The position numbers were made by a program, and so were the translations under genes. A model generated the notes under the pieces. That model was not told the origin of the DNA. It made no database searches and saw nothing but the letters and a program-made list of their open reading frames with translations. Below are positions 8,930 through 16,936 of a stretch of DNA of 64,000 nucleotides, piece after piece; positions within the stretch are counted from its first letter, which is position 1, and each line of letters opens with the position of its first letter. The DNA comes from Desulfovibrio legallii (GTDB lineage: Bacteria; Desulfobacterota; Desulfovibrionia; Desulfovibrionales; Desulfovibrionaceae): assembly GCF_900102485.1 (NCBI RefSeq), contig NZ_FNBX01000002.1, positions 215,710-279,709 of the forward strand, read 5' to 3'.

Positions 8930-9556
8930 TTATTTGGTGCCGAAAATGCGGTCCCCGGCGTCGCCGAGGCCGGGGATGATGTAGCCGTTTTCGTTCAAGT
9001 GGTCGTCCACGGCGGCGGTGTAGATATCCACGTCCGGGTGCCGGGCTTCCACTTTGGCGATGCCTTCGGGCGCGCAGACCAGGTTCAGGCTGCAGATCTG
9101 ACGGCAGCCGTGCTTTTTGAGCAGGTCAATGGCCGCGATGATGGAGCCGCCCGTGGCCAGCATGGGGTCCAGGATGATGGCCAGGCGCTGGTCCAGGTCG
9201 CTGGCCAGCTTCACATAGTATTCCACAGGTTCCAGGGTGCTTTCGTTGCGGTACATGCCCACCACGCTGATGCGCGCGCCGGGGATCATGTCCAGCACGC
9301 CGTCCATGAGGCCCAGGCCCGCCCGCAGGATGGGCACCACCGTCACCTTTTTGCCGGAGATGACCTCCACTTCCACCGGGCCGGCCCAGCCCTCCACGGT
9401 AAGGGGCTCCGTAAGCATGTTTTTGGTGGCTTCGTAGATGAGCAGGCGGGCGATCTCGTTGGAAACGGTGCGAAATTCGTGGGTGGAGGTGGCAGCCTGC
9501 CGCAAAATGCCCAGCTTGTGGCGCACCAGGGGGTGATCGACAATATGCACGGCCAT
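8930..9556 (-). CDS. upp: Uracil phosphoribosyltransferase
   Basis: Converts uracil and PRPP to UMP in pyrimidine salvage. With the start at 9556 ([16 protein letters not shown], preceded by CAGGAGAATCCCC) the protein is 208 aa, exactly the family norm; a longer in-frame start exists but lacks a ribosome site. Motifs: PRPP-binding DPMLATGGS, the flexible-loop region [13 protein letters not shown], and the uracil-binding C-terminus [18 protein letters not shown]. First gene of the upp-uraA-hydrolase set; the promoter appears to lie at 9611-9639. Confidence 0.96.
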   Translation of the reverse strand: MAVHIVDHPLVRHKLGILRQAATSTHEFRTVSNEIARLLIYEATKNMLTEPLTVEGWAGPVEVEVISGKKVTVVPILRAGLGLMDGVLDMIPGARISVVGMYRNESTLEPVEYYVKLASDLDQRLAIILDPMLATGGSIIAAIDLLKKHGCRQICSLNLVCAPEGIAKVEARHPDVDIYTAAVDDHLNENGYIIPGLGDAGDRIFGTK

Positions 9557-9578
9557 GGGGATTCTCCTGCTGACTGGT

Positions 9579-9639
9579 AACACTGTGTTTTATAATACTA
9601 AAATCGAAACAGCCTAGGCGCTTGATGCGATCCTGTCAA
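9579..9639 (-). promoter_or_regulatory. Probable sigma70 promoter and palindrome upstream of upp
   Basis: On the minus strand a perfect -35 TTGACA (9634-9639) is 17 bp from TAGGCT (9611-9616), a weak -10. Between promoter and start codon lies the palindrome AACAC-A-GTGTT (9579-9589), which could be an operator or a small leader hairpin. Promoter assignment is from consensus matching only. Confidence 0.5.
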
Positions 9640-9672
9640 GGCCCCGGCGCAGAGCGCACGGGCCGGAGGCCC

Positions 9673-9699
9673 AAAAAAAGCGGGCCCGTGCGGGCCCGC
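9673..9699 (-). terminator. Rho-independent terminator of the DUF362 ferredoxin gene
   Basis: Read on the minus strand: GCGGGCCC (9692-9699), loop GCAC, GGGCCCGC (9680-9687), then seven T residues (9673-9679). It starts 12 bp past the stop of the gene ending at 9712. This is the cleanest intrinsic terminator in the window. Confidence 0.9.
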
Positions 9700-9711
9700 G
9701 ATCCAATCTGC

Positions 9712-10803
9712 TCAGACGTTTTTGAGCACATATTCCCGGCTGCCCAGACCCAGGGCCTCGCCGTAGCTGAGCTGCACCTCGCCCCTGGTGTGGGGCCAGC
9801 GGGCGGCAAACACGTCCGGCGCGCCGTTCAGGGCCGGGTCCAGCCGGGGCGCGGCGTTGACCAGGTCCAGACAGGCCTGGTCCAGGGCCACGGGGTCTGT
9901 GGAAGCCAGCAGGCCCACGTCCGGCACCAGGGGCAGGTCGCTCCAGCCCACGCAATCGCAGTCCGGGGTCACGTTGAGCACAAAATTGATGTAGCAGACC
10001 CGCTTGCCCCGGCCTTTGACCGCACCGTAGGCGTATTCGGTGAGGCGCTCCATAAAGGGCACGATTTCTGTGGCCCAGTCCAGGCTGATGGCCTTGACCG
10101 GGCAGACGGTCATGCACTCGAAGCAGCCGATGCAGCGCTCTTTATCCACTACGCTTTTGTTGTCGTGCAGGCTCAGGGCCTGCTGCGGACAGACCTTCAC
10201 GCACTTGCCGCAGCCGATACAGGTTTCGGCCGCCACGCTCACATGCGTGGCGTGCTGCTCCCGCTTGCCGCGCACGGCAGCGCCGCCCATGGCCAGGTTT
10301 TTGATGGCCCCGCCGAAGCCCGCCATCTCGTGTCCCTTGAAGTGCGAGAGCACCACCATGGCCGGGGCGCGGCGGATTTCCGTGGCGATGTGCACGGTCT
10401 TGAAGTGTTTGGCGTTGATGCGCACGGGCACGTCGTTTTCGCCGTACAGGCCGTCGGCCAGGATGACGGGCGCGCCCACAACCGAGGGCGCAAAGCCATG
10501 GCGGTAGGCCGTGTTCAGATGGTCCACGGCGTTGTGCCGCGTGCCGGAATAGAGGGTGGTGGTGTCGGTAAGAAAGGGCTTGGCCCCGGCCTCCAGCACC
10601 TTGTCCACCACCTGGCGCACCAGGGTGGGGTTGAGGTGGGTGTCGTTGCCGTATTCGCCGAAGTGCAGCTTAACGGCGGCCAGGTCGTTTTTTTTCAGGA
10701 TTTTTTTCAGGCCCAGGGCGTCGCAAAGGCGGGCGAGCCTGGCCAGTTTGCTGTCCTCATGGGACCGGGTGCGGGATGCCGCAAAATAGACTGTGGCGGG
10801 CAT
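9712..10803 (-). CDS. DUF362 protein with two [4Fe-4S] ferredoxin motifs
   Basis: Protein of 363 aa. The N-terminal about 190 residues are a DUF362 domain (VKLHFGEYGNDTHLNP, SHFKGHEMAGFGGAIKNLA). It is followed by a bacterial-type 2[4Fe-4S] ferredoxin segment with CIGCGKCVKVCP and CIGCFECMTVCP, then a C-terminal extension of about 110 residues. The ATG at 10803 follows GGGGAGGAGAAAACCC; a longer open frame to 10944 is not supported. Proteins of this type are common in anaerobes and are presumed to be electron carriers or Fe-S-linked enzymes; the reaction is not known. Monocistronic, with a strong terminator immediately downstream. Confidence 0.85.
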   Translation of the reverse strand: MPATVYFAASRTRSHEDSKLARLARLCDALGLKKILKKNDLAAVKLHFGEYGNDTHLNPTLVRQVVDKVLEAGAKPFLTDTTTLYSGTRHNAVDHLNTAYRHGFAPSVVGAPVILADGLYGENDVPVRINAKHFKTVHIATEIRRAPAMVVLSHFKGHEMAGFGGAIKNLAMGGAAVRGKREQHATHVSVAAETCIGCGKCVKVCPQQALSLHDNKSVVDKERCIGCFECMTVCPVKAISLDWATEIVPFMERLTEYAYGAVKGRGKRVCYINFVLNVTPDCDCVGWSDLPLVPDVGLLASTDPVALDQACLDLVNAAPRLDPALNGAPDVFAARWPHTRGEVQLSYGEALGLGSREYVLKNV

Positions 10804-10991
10804 GGGTTTTCTCCTCCCCAGGGGCTTTGTCGGAAAGCCGCCATGGATGCGCGCGCCGCAAAGCGGCGCGGAAATACGCTGCCGTTCGCCGCGCGGGGCG
10901 GGCCGCCCCATGACCAGGCGCGGCGAACGGCCCCAGCATGCCAAACCTGAGGGCGGAGGTCGAGAAAAAATCCGCTGCGGCCGCGCCGGCT

Positions 10992-11663
10992 TCAGCGCGG
11001 CGTTGTGCCGGAAGGTTGCGCGGCCGTGAGCGGCGGCGGCAGGAGCGCCCCTACGCTGCGGCCGTCCGGCGCTGTGGGGGAGGACGCGGCGGCGGCAGCC
11101 TTTGCCGGGGCTGCGCCCCCGCCCGGAGTCTGCGCGGGCGCGGCATACGGCGCGGGGTAGGGCAGAGACGCCGCGTCGGAGAGGGGGACGACGGGAACCG
11201 CGGACGCGCCCTTGGCGGCGCTGGGCCCGGCGCTTGCCGCCGGGGCGGAAGGCGACGTCGCGGTCTTTTCGGCCTTGCTTTTCACTGGCGGAACAAGAGC
11301 TGCGGCGCCCACGCCCTTGGGCGCGGCGACAACGGGCGCGGCCTTGCGCGCCTGCACCTTTTTGCGGAGGCTTCGGTAGCGGCGGGGCGCGGGCGTGACC
11401 GACGGCGGGGCCAGGCGCAGCTCCGGCACGGCGGCGGGGTCGTCAAAACGCGCGCCCGCCATGCGGACTTGGCGCGGATCCACCAGGGTGTTCCAGTAGA
11501 GGCGCGCGCCGCCTTTTTCGGTCCAGATATGGGTAAGGTTGGTCTGTCCCGCAGCCGTGCGGGCCGGGGGCAGGTCGTGGGCTTCCACTGCCGAAACGGG
11601 CGGGACAGGGCCCGCAAACAGGGTCAGCAGCCCCGCCAGCAGGGCACGGCACAAGGTACGCAT
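10992..11663 (-). CDS. Exported Ala/Pro-rich hypothetical protein
   Basis: Not recognised as a known family. With the start at 11663 (MRTLCRALLAGLLTLFAGP, preceded by GGTGGAGGATTGCC) it is 223 aa with a clear Sec signal peptide ending near VSAVEA. The mature N-terminal about 60 residues look folded (TNLTHIWTEKGGARLYWNT). The rest is low-complexity Ala/Pro/Lys sequence ending in PSGTTPR, which suggests a periplasmic or envelope-spanning tail. Divergently oriented from the shikimate kinase gene. The low-complexity tail could inflate coding predictions, but the signal peptide plus ribosome site support a real gene. Confidence 0.6.
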   Translation of the reverse strand: MRTLCRALLAGLLTLFAGPVPPVSAVEAHDLPPARTAAGQTNLTHIWTEKGGARLYWNTLVDPRQVRMAGARFDDPAAVPELRLAPPSVTPAPRRYRSLRKKVQARKAAPVVAAPKGVGAAALVPPVKSKAEKTATSPSAPAASAGPSAAKGASAVPVVPLSDAASLPYPAPYAAPAQTPGGGAAPAKAAAAASSPTAPDGRSVGALLPPPLTAAQPSGTTPR

Positions 11664-12021
11664 GGCAATCCTCCACCAGGAAGGCAGGACGCCCGCACCG
11701 GCGGTTTGCCGCGCGGGCAGGCTGCGGTTGCGCGGTTGCTGCGGCGTATGCCTGCCAGACGCCGGAACAGCGCCAATGTAAGCATGCGGCGCAGGCCTGA
11801 CTATGAAGAGCCGCAGGCCGCACCGGACGGCGGGGCGTTCCAGAGCAGCCTGGGGTAGCGCCCGCTGCGCCGCAATGGCCTGAAAGCGCCTTCCAGCAAC
11901 GCTTATCGGCAAGCGCCCGCAAAACTTGAGGCCCCTTGACAGGGGGTCCGGCCGTTGGCACATTTGCAGGAGGCCCCAAGCGCCTTCCGGACGCCGTCAG
12001 GGCCTGCCCCAAGGAGCCCCT
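11664..12021 (+). promoter_or_regulatory. Divergent intergenic region with a candidate promoter for shikimate kinase
   Basis: 358 bp between divergent genes. On the plus strand TTGACA (11936-11941) is spaced 17 bp from CACATT (11959-11964), a perfect -35 with a weak -10, about 60 bp before the ATG at 12022. The remaining sequence holds no gene I can support. Confidence 0.35.
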
Positions 12022-12576
12022 ATGTCCGCTGCCCCGCTTATTGCCGCCCCTCAGGCCGCTTTGCCCTGCGTTATCCTCATCGGCATGGCCGGTGCGGGCA
12101 AAACTACCGTGGGCGGCGCGCTGGCCCGCGATCTGGACTGGGCCTTTGTGGACAGCGACCACCTTATCGAATCCATCTACGGCGCGCGCCTCCAGGACGT
12201 TACCGACGCCCTGGGCAAGGAAGCCTTCCTGGACGCGGAGGCCACGGTCATCCGCGCCATCCGCGCCCAGCGCGCGGTCATCGCCACGGGCGGCAGCGTG
12301 GTCTATCGCCCGGCCGCCATGGCCCACCTGGCCACCCTGGGGGCGCTGGTCTTTCTGGACGTGCCTTTCGCCCTCATTGAAGAACGGGTGGCCCGCAACC
12401 CGGAACGCGGCATCGCCATGAACCCCGGCGAAAGCCTGCGCGACATTTTTGACGAACGCCAGGCCCTCTACAACCGCTACGCCGCCCTGCGTTGCCCCGC
12501 CGACGCCCCGCCTGAGGACTGCGCCCGCTGGATCCGCGTCCACCTGCCCCCCCACAGTCTGGAGCCCAAGGGGTAG
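12022..12576 (+). CDS. aroK: Shikimate kinase
   Basis: P-loop kinase of 184 aa that phosphorylates shikimate at O3 with ATP in aromatic amino acid synthesis. The ATG at 12022 follows AAGGAG (12011-12016). Walker A is GMAGAGKTTVG; the shikimate-binding Asp is in VDSDHLIE, and the GGS of VIATGGSVVYRP is the conserved glycine loop. The lid region with the expected Arg is in EERVARNPERGI. The GMAGAGKTT variant resembles gluconokinase-like members too, so the substrate assignment is probable rather than certain. The stop is directly followed by the second two-armed repeat element. Confidence 0.78.
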   Translation: MSAAPLIAAPQAALPCVILIGMAGAGKTTVGGALARDLDWAFVDSDHLIESIYGARLQDVTDALGKEAFLDAEATVIRAIRAQRAVIATGGSVVYRPAAMAHLATLGALVFLDVPFALIEERVARNPERGIAMNPGESLRDIFDERQALYNRYAALRCPADAPPEDCARWIRVHLPPHSLEPKG

Positions 12577-12732
12577 GGAAGGGGACTTTTGAGCGCTGCT
12601 GTCTTCGCCCGTAACTAGCGCTGCTGTCTTCGCCCGTAACTTCCTTCGTCGTAACGGGCTAAGCTCCTTCGTCGTAACGGGCTAAGCTCCTTCGTCGTGA
12701 CGGGCTGAGCTGTACGAAAGGCCCCTTCCCCT
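12577..12732. repeat. Two-armed tandem-repeat hairpin element, copy 2
   Basis: Same element as at 3488-3676 with different arm lengths: two left units of 25 bp (12592-12616, 12617-12641) and three right units of 23 bp (12642-12664, 12665-12687, and a diverged 12688-12710). The outer flanks are again inverted, ggaaggggactttt (12577-12590) against gaaaggccccttcccc (12716-12731). Total unit number is five here and six in copy 1, so each arm appears to expand and contract separately. It begins at the base after the aroK stop codon. Confidence 0.9.
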
Positions 12733-12766
12733 ACGCCCCCCATCCTTCAAAAACTTTTCTCTGCGC
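12733..12766 (+). repeat. Dispersed intergenic motif, copy 3
   Basis: acgccccccatccttcaaaa followed by acttttctctgcgc matches the motifs at 3679-3714 and (inverted) 6964-7000. It lies immediately beyond the two-armed element, as it does in copy 1. Confidence 0.6.
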
Positions 12767-12830
12767 AGACGCCGCCCCGTGCGGCTGCACGAGGCGGATT
12801 CTGTTCTCCGCCAGGGAAGGTGCGTCTGCG

Positions 12831-12860
12831 TTAGGGCATTTCAAAATTGAAGAGCCCTAA
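12831..12860 (-). terminator. Hairpin overlapping the nrdJ stop codon
   Basis: TTAGGGC (12831-12837) pairs with GCCCTAA (12854-12860), and inside it TTCAA pairs with TTGAA. The stem includes the nrdJ stop codon on the minus strand. The GGGCATTTCAA...TTGAA core resembles the long hairpin at 45194-45223, so it may be a member of a dispersed repeat rather than a dedicated terminator. Confidence 0.5.
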
Positions 12861-15178
12861 CTGCAGCGGGAAAAACCGCACCCCGGGCAGGTCAGGCAGC
12901 CTTCCTGAAAAAGCAGGGTTTCGCCGCATTCCGGGCAGATTTGCCCCTGAATATCGCTGACCATGCCCACATGTTCGCCGTGGAGGTAGTGGTTTTCCAG
13001 GGCCCAGGCGATGGCGTCCGGAATGGAGAGCAGCAGCCCCTTGTGGCGGAACACGGGGTGTTCGCCGCCAATGCCCTTGAGCTGGGCCACCACGTCGCGC
13101 ACGTTGACGCCGGAGCGCAGGGCCAGGGAGACCAGCCGCCCGATGGCTTCGGCCTTGGCGGTGATGGAGTGCCCGGACTTGCCGATGGTGGCAAAAACCT
13201 CAAAGGGGCTGCCTTCCACCTCATTGACGGTAAGGTACATGGTGCCGAGGCCGGTGGGCACCTTCTGTGTGAAGCCCCAGAGGATTTCCGGCCTGCGGCG
13301 CACGCCCGCGCTGAGCGGCGGGGCGGCTTGCTCCTGCGGCAGATCGTGCGGCTCTGCTGCGGGCGCGGTCTGACCGGCGGCCTGGGCCTGGCCGTGCGCC
13401 TGGTCCATGGCCTTCTGCCCTTCGCCGGTGGCCAGCACCTGCACGCTTTTGCAGCCGTCGCGGTAGACGGTGACGCCTTTGCAGCCTTCTTTGTAGGCCA
13501 GCCAGTAGATGTCAAAAATGTCTTTTTCCGTGGCCTCGTGGGACAGATTCACGGTTTTGGAAACGGCATTGTCCGTATGGCGCTGGAAGGCGGCCTGCAT
13601 GCGCAGGTGCCAGACCGGGGCCATATCCATGGCCGTGACAAAAACGCGGCGCAGGTCGTCGGGCAGGAAGTCCATATCCTCCACAGAGCCCTTGGCGGCC
13701 ACGGCTTCCATGATTTCCGGGCTGCACATGCCGGCCTGGGCCAGGGCGGCCTCAAAGTAGGGGTTCACCTCCAGCAGGCGCTCGCCGTCCAGGATGTTGC
13801 GGGTGAAGCAGAGGGCAAAGAGGGGCTCCACGCCGGAGGAGCAGCCCGCAATGATGGAAAGGGTGCCCGTGGGCGCAATGGTGGTGACTGTGGCGTTGCG
13901 GTAGGGGCCTTCCTTTCTGGCGGCGTAGACCGAGCTGCCGTAGGCCGGGAAGGGGCCGCGCTCCTCGGCCAGTTGGGCCGAAGCCTTGTGCCCTTCCTCC
14001 TGAATGAAGGCCATGATGCGCTCGCCCAGGGCCAGGCCCTCAGGAGAGTTGTAGGCCACGTTGAGCTGGAAGAGCAGGTCGGCAAAGCCCATGACGCCCA
14101 GGCCGATCTTGCGGTTTTTGCGCACGGTTTCGGTGATGATTTCCAGGGGAAAGCGCGAGGCGTCGATGACGTTGTCCAGAAAGCGCACGGCCAAATGGAC
14201 CACGCGGGCGAGCTCGGCCCAGTCCACGCCCTGCGCGGCCGGGTCCGCGTCGTTTTCGTGCCCAGGCGCAAAGAAGCGGGCCAGGTTAACGGAGCCCAGG
14301 TTGCAGGCCTCAAAGGGCAGCAGGGGCTGTTCGCCGCAGGGGTTGGTGGATTCGATCTCGCCCTGGTCCGGGGTGGGGTTGTCGCGGTTAATGCGATCCA
14401 GAAAAACAATGCCCGGGTCACCGGACTGCCAGGCTTTTTTGACCAGCAGGTCAAAGACCTCGCGGGCGCGCAGGCGGCGGGCCACCTCGCCGGTGTGGGG
14501 GTCGCGCAGGTCGTAGGGCGCGTCCTTTTCCACGGCCTGCATAAAGGCTTCCGTCAGGCCCACGGAAAGGTTGAAGTTGTTGAATTCCCCTTCTTTTTCC
14601 TTGGCGCGGATGAACTGGACGATGTCCGGATGGTCCACGCGCAGGATGCCCATATTGGCCCCGCGCCTGGTGCCGCCCTGTTTGATCTGCTCCGTGGCCG
14701 TATTGAAGATGCGCAAAAAGGAAACCGGGCCCGAAGCCACGCCGCCCGTGGAGCCCACCCGGCTGTCGCGCGGGCGCAGGCGGGAGAAGGAAAAGCCCGT
14801 GCCGCCGCCGGATTTGTGGATCATGGCGGCGTATTTGACGGCATCAAAAATTTCCTCAATGGAATCGCCCACAGGCAGCACGAAGCAGGCCGAAAGCTGG
14901 CCCAGATCCGTGCCCGCGTTCATCAGGGTGGGGGAGTTGGGCAGGAATTTCCAGGAGGTCATCAGGCTGTAAAATTCCCGCGCCAGGGCCTCAGGGGCGT
15001 AGGCGCTCCGGTAGGCGGCCTCTTGCGCGGCAATGGCCGCGGCCACGCGCCAGAAAAGGTCGCGCGGCGTTTCCATCAGGCTGCCGTCGGGGTGTTTGCG
15101 CTGGTAGCGTTTTTGCAGCACCACGGCGGTATTGCGGGAAAGTTCCGGTTCGGGCAGGTCGGTAGGCAAAGGCAGCAT
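12857..15178 (-). CDS. nrdJ: Adenosylcobalamin-dependent (class II) ribonucleoside-diphosphate reductase
   Basis: Reduces ribonucleotides to deoxyribonucleotides using adenosylcobalamin, independent of oxygen. With the ATG at 15178 (MLPLPTDLPEPELSRN, preceded by AAGGACACGC) it is 773 aa. Class II landmarks: PTLMNAGTDLGQLSACFVLP, SGGGTGFSFSRLRP, the substrate-site NPCGEQPLLPFEACNLGSVN, and IAPTGTLSIIAGCSSGVEPL. The C-terminus carries a TSCPD domain (GKSGHSITAKAEAIGRLVSL) and a zinc-ribbon tail (CPECGETL...CPGCGFSRCS) that supplies the redox-active cysteines. No ATP-cone is evident at the N-terminus. No cobalamin riboswitch was found upstream, but a strong leader hairpin is present. Confidence 0.95.
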   Translation of the reverse strand: MLPLPTDLPEPELSRNTAVVLQKRYQRKHPDGSLMETPRDLFWRVAAAIAAQEAAYRSAYAPEALAREFYSLMTSWKFLPNSPTLMNAGTDLGQLSACFVLPVGDSIEEIFDAVKYAAMIHKSGGGTGFSFSRLRPRDSRVGSTGGVASGPVSFLRIFNTATEQIKQGGTRRGANMGILRVDHPDIVQFIRAKEKEGEFNNFNLSVGLTEAFMQAVEKDAPYDLRDPHTGEVARRLRAREVFDLLVKKAWQSGDPGIVFLDRINRDNPTPDQGEIESTNPCGEQPLLPFEACNLGSVNLARFFAPGHENDADPAAQGVDWAELARVVHLAVRFLDNVIDASRFPLEIITETVRKNRKIGLGVMGFADLLFQLNVAYNSPEGLALGERIMAFIQEEGHKASAQLAEERGPFPAYGSSVYAARKEGPYRNATVTTIAPTGTLSIIAGCSSGVEPLFALCFTRNILDGERLLEVNPYFEAALAQAGMCSPEIMEAVAAKGSVEDMDFLPDDLRRVFVTAMDMAPVWHLRMQAAFQRHTDNAVSKTVNLSHEATEKDIFDIYWLAYKEGCKGVTVYRDGCKSVQVLATGEGQKAMDQAHGQAQAAGQTAPAAEPHDLPQEQAAPPLSAGVRRRPEILWGFTQKVPTGLGTMYLTVNEVEGSPFEVFATIGKSGHSITAKAEAIGRLVSLALRSGVNVRDVVAQLKGIGGEHPVFRHKGLLLSIPDAIAWALENHYLHGEHVGMVSDIQGQICPECGETLLFQEGCLTCPGCGFSRCS

Positions 15179-15273
15179 GCGTGTCCTTCTTGGATATATG
15201 CCGGTTGGCGGCTGGGTATAAGAGCGCGCGGCGCGTGGCCGCGTGATTTTTGTGCCGGAAGACGGGCGTTGTT

Positions 15274-15309
15274 CCTTGGCGCGGGGGCCGCGCCAAGGCG
15301 CAGTATACA
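15274..15309 (-). promoter_or_regulatory. Possible promoter and leader hairpin of nrdJ
   Basis: On the minus strand a TATACT box (about 15303-15308) is followed immediately by a perfect 11-bp stem, CCTTGGCGCGG (15288-15298) and CCGCGCCAAGG (15274-15284) with a 3-nt loop, about 100 nt before the start codon. No good -35 hexamer is present and no U-tract follows the hairpin, so attenuation, protein binding or mRNA stabilisation are all open. Confidence 0.4.
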
Positions 15310-15430
15310 CGGATGCGGACCGAAGAAAAGGCCTGTAAAGCCGCTTGCCTTCGTTAACAAACTGAAATCGTTCCTGTTTAAAATGAACGATAAAACCGCG
15401 CGGGCGAGGAGGCCCGGCGGCGCAAACGGG

Positions 15431-15470
15431 AAAAGGCCGGCAACCGCTGCGGGGCGGTTCCGGCCTTTTG
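15431..15470 (-). terminator. Terminator hairpin downstream of butanediol dehydrogenase
   Basis: AAAAGGCCGG-c-AACCGC pairs with GCGGTT-CCGGCCTTTT with a single bulged base. It lies 47 bp past the stop of the minus-strand gene at 15517. The TTTT ends of the stem give a short U-tract on both strands, so it may act in both directions. Confidence 0.75.
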
Positions 15471-15516
15471 AGGGTCGGCGCGGCGCGTCGGGTCACGCCG
15501 CGCACGGACGCAATGC

Positions 15517-16587
15517 TTACGGACGCACCAGAATTTTGATGTTTTCGTCCTTGTTGTTGATGAGTTCCATAAATCCTTTTTCCATGATGTCTTTCAGCTC
15601 GATCTTGCCGGTAATGAGGTTCTCGGCCCGGATGGCCCCCTTGGCCATGAGCGCGGCCAGGCCTTTGAAGTCCTCTATGGTGTAGGCCAGCGTGCCCTGG
15701 ATTTTTTTGTCCGTGCCGCTGAGGCTGAAGAAGTTGAAAGCGCTGGGCTCCTCAAAAATGCCCACAATAACGGCCGTGCCCGTATTGCGCAGCACGTCCA
15801 CAGCCAGGGGGCCGGTGAATTTGTTACCAATGCACTCAAAGGAGACGTCCGCGCCGCAGCCGCCCGTGAGCTCGCGCACCTTGGCCACGGGGTCGCACTC
15901 CTTGGGGTTGATGACAATGTCGGCCCCGCACTCCTTGGCCTTGGCGATGCGCGCGCGGGACATTTCCAGCACAATGATCCGCCCTGCGCCCGCGGCCTTG
16001 GCGGCCATAATGGTGCCCAGGCCGATGGTGCCCGCGCCCAGCACCACCACGTTGAGCCCCAGGATGCTGCCGGCCATGCGCACGGCCTTGAAGCCCGTGG
16101 CCAGGGGTTCCATAACGGCCCCGGCCTCGGCCGAAACCCCTTCCGGCAGTTTGAAGCAGAGACCCGCCGGCACGTTGACCAGTCGGGCAAAAGCGCCGTC
16201 GTTGGCCAGGCCGGTAAAGGCCAGTTTTTCACACACGTTGTAGCGGCCTTCCCGGCAGGGCTGGCACTCCCCGCAGTGCTGGCAGGCGTCCGGGGCCACC
16301 CTGTCGCCCACTGCAAGGCCGGTGACGCCTTCGCCCAGGGCCGCCACCGTGCCGCTGAATTCGTGCCCCAGAATGACGCTGCCCTGTTTGCCCGTAAGCG
16401 GGTGGGGCTGCTCCGCGGGGATAAAGATGGGCCCGGCCAGGTATTCGTGCAGATCCGATCCGCAGATGCCGCACCATTCCACCTTAATCTGCACCCAGCC
16501 GGGCGGCGGGGGCGAGGGAACGGGCACCGTTTCCACGCGAATGTCCTTTTTGCCGTGCCACACTGCTGCCTGCATGCTTGCCGTCAT
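15517..16587 (-). CDS. bdhA: 2,3-butanediol dehydrogenase, zinc-dependent MDR family
   Basis: Protein of 356 aa that interconverts 2,3-butanediol and acetoin with NAD(H), feeding the acetoin dehydrogenase genes next to it. The ATG at 16587 follows AAAGGAGTCGCTCT. The catalytic zinc site is in CGICGSDLHEY and ILGHEFSGTV, and the structural zinc cysteines are in CQHCGECQPCREGRYNVC. The Rossmann motif is VVLGAGTIGLGT. The substrate is inferred from context: acoR and the aco operon lie beside it, and a sigma54 promoter plus AcoR-like sites lie upstream. Sorbitol or threonine dehydrogenase would be alternatives on sequence alone. Confidence 0.82.
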   Translation of the reverse strand: MTASMQAAVWHGKKDIRVETVPVPSPPPPGWVQIKVEWCGICGSDLHEYLAGPIFIPAEQPHPLTGKQGSVILGHEFSGTVAALGEGVTGLAVGDRVAPDACQHCGECQPCREGRYNVCEKLAFTGLANDGAFARLVNVPAGLCFKLPEGVSAEAGAVMEPLATGFKAVRMAGSILGLNVVVLGAGTIGLGTIMAAKAAGAGRIIVLEMSRARIAKAKECGADIVINPKECDPVAKVRELTGGCGADVSFECIGNKFTGPLAVDVLRNTGTAVIVGIFEEPSAFNFFSLSGTDKKIQGTLAYTIEDFKGLAALMAKGAIRAENLITGKIELKDIMEKGFMELINNKDENIKILVRP

Positions 16588-16633
16588 AGAGCGACTCCTT
16601 TGGTTTGGGGTGAACAGGAACCGCTCTTTGATT

Positions 16634-16649
16634 TGCACAGGCTGTGCCG
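16634..16649 (-). promoter_or_regulatory. Sigma54 (-24/-12) promoter of butanediol dehydrogenase
   Basis: On the minus strand the sequence reads CGGCAC-AGCCT-GTGCA, with the invariant GG and GC exactly 10 bp apart, close to the TGGCAC-N5-TTGCA consensus. Predicted transcription start is near 16622, giving a leader of about 35 nt to the ATG at 16587. The neighbouring regulator is a sigma54 activator, which fits. Confidence 0.8.
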
Positions 16650-16758
16650 CCCTAAGGGGGCGGCGGCCCGGTTGTGCGTCCGCTCACCCGCGAGGGCGCG
16701 GCCGGACTGGTTCGTGATTTTTTATACATGATGACTTTGATACCACATGGGAAAATAG

Positions 16759-16807
16759 TGTTCATAATGGGAACAGTCTGGGGCGAGCTCTGCGCTGTGA
16801 TGGAACA
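16759..16807 (-). promoter_or_regulatory. Candidate AcoR enhancer sites upstream of butanediol dehydrogenase
   Basis: TGTTC-N7-GAACA at 16759-16775 is a perfect 5-bp inverted repeat. A degenerate second copy, TGCGC-N7-GAACA, lies at 16791-16807 with centres 32 bp apart, about three helical turns. The sites are about 110-160 bp upstream of the -24 element, a usual distance for enhancer sites. The same TGTTC-N7-GAACA lies before acoC1 at 19532-19548. Confidence 0.6.
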
Positions 16808-16936
16808 GCGCCGCCGCAGGGCAGGCCGTGCCGGACCGGGAAAAGGGCAGCGCCCTGCGCCGACCGTTTGCCGCGTTTCGGCCCAAAAACTGCCGTTCTG
16901 GAGCAGGTTACCTTGAGCATCGGCATGTTCAAAGTT

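Noticed and set aside
6980-9580. 866-codon open frame on + across the hydrolase, uraA and upp genes
   Set aside because: It spans three recognised minus-strand genes and their gaps and is rich in His/Gln/Gly from antisense reading. A frame effect, not a gene.
15179-15430. Possible cobalamin riboswitch upstream of nrdJ
   Set aside because: No recognisable B12-box or multi-stem core was found on the minus strand; only a single hairpin and a weak promoter box.
12941-15685. 914-codon open frame on + opposite nrdJ
   Set aside because: Antisense of nrdJ with no domain and no start signal.
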